8,596 nt of DNA from Giesbergeria sp. (GTDB taxonomy: Bacteria > Pseudomonadota > Gammaproteobacteria > Burkholderiales > Burkholderiaceae_C): NCBI GenBank assembly GCA_017998735.1, contig JAGOCN010000052.1:1-8596 (forward strand), read 5' to 3'. The position numbers and the translations under genes were made by a program. Under the pieces are notes generated by a model. It saw only the letters and a list, made by a program, of their open reading frames with translations, did not search any database and was not told the origin of the DNA. Below are positions 7,282-8,596 of this stretch, piece by piece (positions within the stretch are counted from its first letter, which is position 1; every line of letters starts with the position of its first letter).

Positions 7282-7587
7282 GCCGGCCACGATACGACAG
7301 CCGCACTGCAGCCGCACCAGCGCCGCACTGGCGCCGCACCCCGCGCCTGCGGCAGCCCATGCCCAACCGCAGGACGGCCGCAGCGCGTGGCCGGGCGGCA
7401 ACACTTTGCAGGGCTTGAAGTGTTTTTGCGCCCTGGCGCATGCGCAGCATGCGTTGAAAGCTATTAAACTTGTAGCAAGATGGGCGCGGCACTGCGTTGC
7501 GCCAGCGCCCGGACCCTGTGTCCGGACCCTGGCACACCGCAGCCGCCGCACCCTGAAATCTTCCACTGCGCAAGGAGAAAACGCCCC
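7282..7587. other. Divergent spacer between CoA transferase and HxlR-like gene
   Basis: The 306 bp between the two divergent starts hold no supported gene. The half next to the CoA transferase is very GC-rich (Ala/Pro-like codons on both strands). The only AT-rich patch is at 7453-7480 and contains TTGAAA (7454-7459), TATTAA (7462-7467), and on the minus strand TTTAAT (7468-7463), overlapping the 17-bp repeat copy 2. This is the best place for a promoter of either gene, but no -35/-10 pair with proper spacing is convincing. An operator for the HxlR-like protein could lie here; I could not identify one. Confidence 0.4.
7460..7476. repeat. 17-bp intergenic inverted repeat, copy 2
   Basis: GCTATTAAACTTGTAGC has the same length, GCTATT start and TAGC end as the copy at 5848-5864 (11 of 17 positions identical). 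It lies in the AT-rich patch of the divergent promoter region, about 110 bp before the HxlR-like start and 180 bp before the CoA transferase start, so it could coincide with a promoter or operator. Confidence 0.5.
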
Positions 7588-7893
7588 ATGAGCTCCAAAG
7601 AAAATGCCGCCATCAACCAGCTGTTTGCACGGCTTGAATGCCGCTACGCCCTGCGCGTGCTGTGGGCGCTGCGGGACGGCCACCCGCAAACCTTCAGGCT
7701 GCTGCAGGACAGCGTGGGCGGCATCACGCCCAACACGCTGAACACGCGCATCAAGGAAATGCGCGAGGCCGGTCTGATTGACCATGGCAGCGACGGCTAC
7801 ATCGTCACCGCACCGGGCCTTGACCTGCTCAAGCGCCTGAGCGACGTGCAGGCCTTTGCCACCCGCTGGGTGGCCGGTCGCGCCAAGAAGTAA
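7588..7893 (+). CDS. HxlR/MarR-like winged-helix transcriptional regulator, 101 aa
   Basis: ATG 7588 is preceded by AAGGAG (7572-7577) with a 10-nt spacer. The frame is open further upstream to 7480, but those codons lack a ribosome binding site and look like non-coding sequence. Residues 11-30 (QLFARLECRYALRVLWALRD) form the first helices, 33-62 (PQTFRLLQDSVGGITPNTLNTRIKEMREAGLI) the helix-turn-helix with the recognition helix near 47-60, and 64-75 the wing (DHGSDGYIVTAPG). This arrangement matches HxlR-type single-domain DNA-binding proteins, which act as dimers. The usual CPV motif at the start of HxlR proteins is absent; the only cysteine is C18. Family members often respond to aldehydes, quinones or oxidants, but no inducer can be read here. 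The gene is divergent from the CoA transferase, the likeliest target by position, and lies 113 bp before the FKBP gene. Family call good, target inferred. Confidence 0.85.
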   Translation: MSSKENAAINQLFARLECRYALRVLWALRDGHPQTFRLLQDSVGGITPNTLNTRIKEMREAGLIDHGSDGYIVTAPGLDLLKRLSDVQAFATRWVAGRAKK

Positions 7894-7965
7894 GCTTTCA
7901 GGCTGCACTGCGCTGCGGCTTTGGTATCAAAAAGGCCTGTAACGCATGTCTGGCAAGCGCTGACA

Positions 7966-7982
7966 GCTCTTATTTCAATAGC
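7966..7982. repeat. 17-bp intergenic inverted repeat, copy 3 (inverted orientation, longer element 7924-7986)
   Basis: On the minus strand this reads GCTATTGAAATAAGAGC, the same length and GCTATT start as copies 1 and 2. CAAGCGCT (7954-7961) is the reverse complement of the AGCGCTTG next to copy 1. With the preceding ATCAAAAAGGCCTGTAACGC (7927-7946) it forms an imperfect element of about 60 bp, typical in my memory of Comamonadaceae intergenic repeats. It fills most of the 113-bp gap upstream of the FKBP gene, where a promoter would be expected. Confidence 0.6.
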
Positions 7983-8006
7983 ATTTACCAAAGACAAGGA
8001 TTTTCC

Positions 8007-8366
8007 ATGGCATTCACCACCACCGATTCCGGCCTGCAATACGAAGACACCACCGTGGGTGACGGCGCCGAAGCCACCAAGGGCCAGCAGGTCACGGTGC
8101 ACTACACCGGCTGGCTGTACAACGATGGCGTGCAAGGCGCCAAGTTCGATTCCAGCCGCGACCGCAGCGACGCCTTTGCCTTTGGCCTGGGCGCCGGCAT
8201 GGTCATCAAGGGCTGGGACGAAGGTGTGCAAGGCATGAAGGTGGGTGGCCAGCGCACGCTGATCATTCCAGCATCGATTGGCTATGGCGCGCGCGGCGCA
8301 GGCGGTGTGATTCCGCCCAATGCCACGCTGAAGTTTGACGTCGAGCTGCTCAAGGTCGGCCGCTGA
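8007..8366 (+). CDS. FKBP-type peptidyl-prolyl cis-trans isomerase, single domain, 119 aa
   Basis: The enzyme speeds cis-trans isomerisation of Xaa-Pro bonds in folding proteins. ATG 8007 (MAFTTTDSGLQYEDTTVGDG) has AAGGA 6 nt upstream (7996-8000). The whole protein is one FKBP domain with no signal peptide, dimerisation segment or membrane helix, so it should act in the cytoplasm. Key pocket residues equivalent to human FKBP12 are present: Y33 (VHYTGWL), F47 and D48 (KFDSSRDR), F57/F59, V66 and I67 with W70 (MVIKGWDEG), Y93 (GYGARGAGG) and F110 (LKFDVELLKV), so it should be active and able to bind FK506-type ligands. Its length matches the short bacterial FKBPs rather than the FkpA/Mip type. 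It has its own terminator 45 nt after the stop and is therefore probably monocistronic, or read together with the HxlR-like gene. Strong call. Confidence 0.96.
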   Translation: MAFTTTDSGLQYEDTTVGDGAEATKGQQVTVHYTGWLYNDGVQGAKFDSSRDRSDAFAFGLGAGMVIKGWDEGVQGMKVGGQRTLIIPASIGYGARGAGGVIPPNATLKFDVELLKVGR

Positions 8367-8410
8367 TCCCCAGGCCCCTGTGCTGCGCCCTGGTGCGCGC
8401 ACGCTGAAAC

Positions 8411-8434
8411 AGCGGCCTTGGTGCCGCTTTTTTT
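8411..8434 (+). terminator. Intrinsic terminator after FKBP gene
   Basis: AGCGGC (8411-8416) pairs with GCCGCT (8423-8428) around a 6-nt loop, and an unbroken T-run follows (8428-8434). It is 45 nt after the FKBP stop and before the next gene. The stem is short but GC-rich and the T-tract is strong. Confidence 0.9.
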
Positions 8435-8501
8435 GTGGCCCCTCTGCAGGGGTGCGTTTCTGGATTTCTCCCTTTTTTCCTGTCATTGGAGCAAGGCCAC
8501 C

Positions 8502-8596
8502 ATGTCCCCTGCCTCCCTGTCCTTGCAGGACCACTGGATTGCCACGTCCCAAGGCGGGCTGTTCGCGCGGCGCTGGACGCCGGCCCATGCGGCAGA
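8502..8596 (+). CDS. N-terminal fragment of a probable alpha/beta hydrolase, cut by window edge
   Basis: ATG 8502 is preceded by GGAG (8488-8491), with AAGG (8493-8496) as an alternative site. The 31 complete codons start MSPASLSLQDHWIATSQGGL and continue FARRWTP. The pattern xHWIxTxxGxLFARRWTP resembles the start of alpha/beta-hydrolase-fold proteins, where the first strand pair precedes the oxyanion-hole loop. The catalytic Ser-Asp-His triad would lie outside the window, so neither activity nor substrate can be judged. The terminator at 8411-8434 separates it from the FKBP gene, so it probably starts its own transcript. The coding call is fairly safe, the family is tentative. Confidence 0.55.
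   Translation, partial: MSPASLSLQDHWIATSQGGLFARRWTPAHAA

Noticed and set aside
7282..7908. Upstream extension of the CoA transferase frame to 659 aa
   Set aside because: The added 209 residues lie antisense to the HxlR-like gene and through the intergenic spacer, and show no homology-like pattern.
8393..8402. Palindrome GTGCGCGCAC after the FKBP gene
   Set aside because: A short alternating GC palindrome is expected by chance at this GC content and has no partner copy in the window.

Overview
The window looks like chromosomal DNA of a high-GC betaproteobacterium, most likely a member of the Comamonadaceae (Acidovorax/Comamonas/Delftia-like). This rests on the general character of DnaG and RpoD, the very long Ala/Lys-rich N-terminus of RpoD, strongly GC-biased third codon positions, and short intergenic GCTATT...TAGC inverted repeats that I recall as common in that family. 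No 16S or other taxonomic marker is present, so the family assignment is inference.

Layout: (1) 1-675, minus strand: the first 225 residues of an acyl-CoA synthetase (AMP-binding/ANL family), cut by the window edge. (2) 806-2827 and 3089-5638, plus strand: dnaG (primase) and rpoD (housekeeping sigma-70), the core of the 'macromolecular synthesis' locus. rpsU, the usual first gene, is not directly upstream; the divergent acyl-CoA synthetase gene is there instead. A 261-bp dnaG-rpoD spacer holds a perfect TATAAT box, a CTTGAAA box, a TTGACA at the very end of dnaG, a small hairpin and a possible 15-codon leader ORF. This suggests that rpoD has its own promoter(s) and a leader of about 225 nt. 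(3) A strong, apparently bidirectional terminator follows rpoD. (4) 5929-7281, minus strand, convergent with rpoD: a class III (CaiB/BaiF/formyl-CoA transferase-type) CoA transferase with an unusual Ala/Pro-rich N-terminal extension. (5) 7588-7893, plus strand, divergent from the CoA transferase: a 101-aa HxlR/MarR-like winged-helix regulator. (6) 8007-8366, plus strand: a compact cytoplasmic FKBP-type peptidyl-prolyl isomerase with a terminator behind it. (7) 8502-8596, plus strand: the first 31 codons of a gene that looks like an alpha/beta hydrolase.

How the genes relate: dnaG and rpoD join replication priming with bulk transcription initiation and are co-oriented, as in most proteobacteria. 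The flanking genes (CoA ligase, CoA transferase, possible hydrolase) suggest organic or fatty-acid CoA-thioester metabolism but do not form one operon. The HxlR-like gene is placed so that it could control the divergent CoA transferase.

I found no CRISPR array, insertion sequence, phage gene, tRNA or rRNA, and no clear evidence of a new defence or mobile system. The window is mainly conserved core genome. The points most worth a second look are the histone-H1-like tail of RpoD, the structure of the dnaG-rpoD leader, and the three related 17-bp intergenic inverted repeats.
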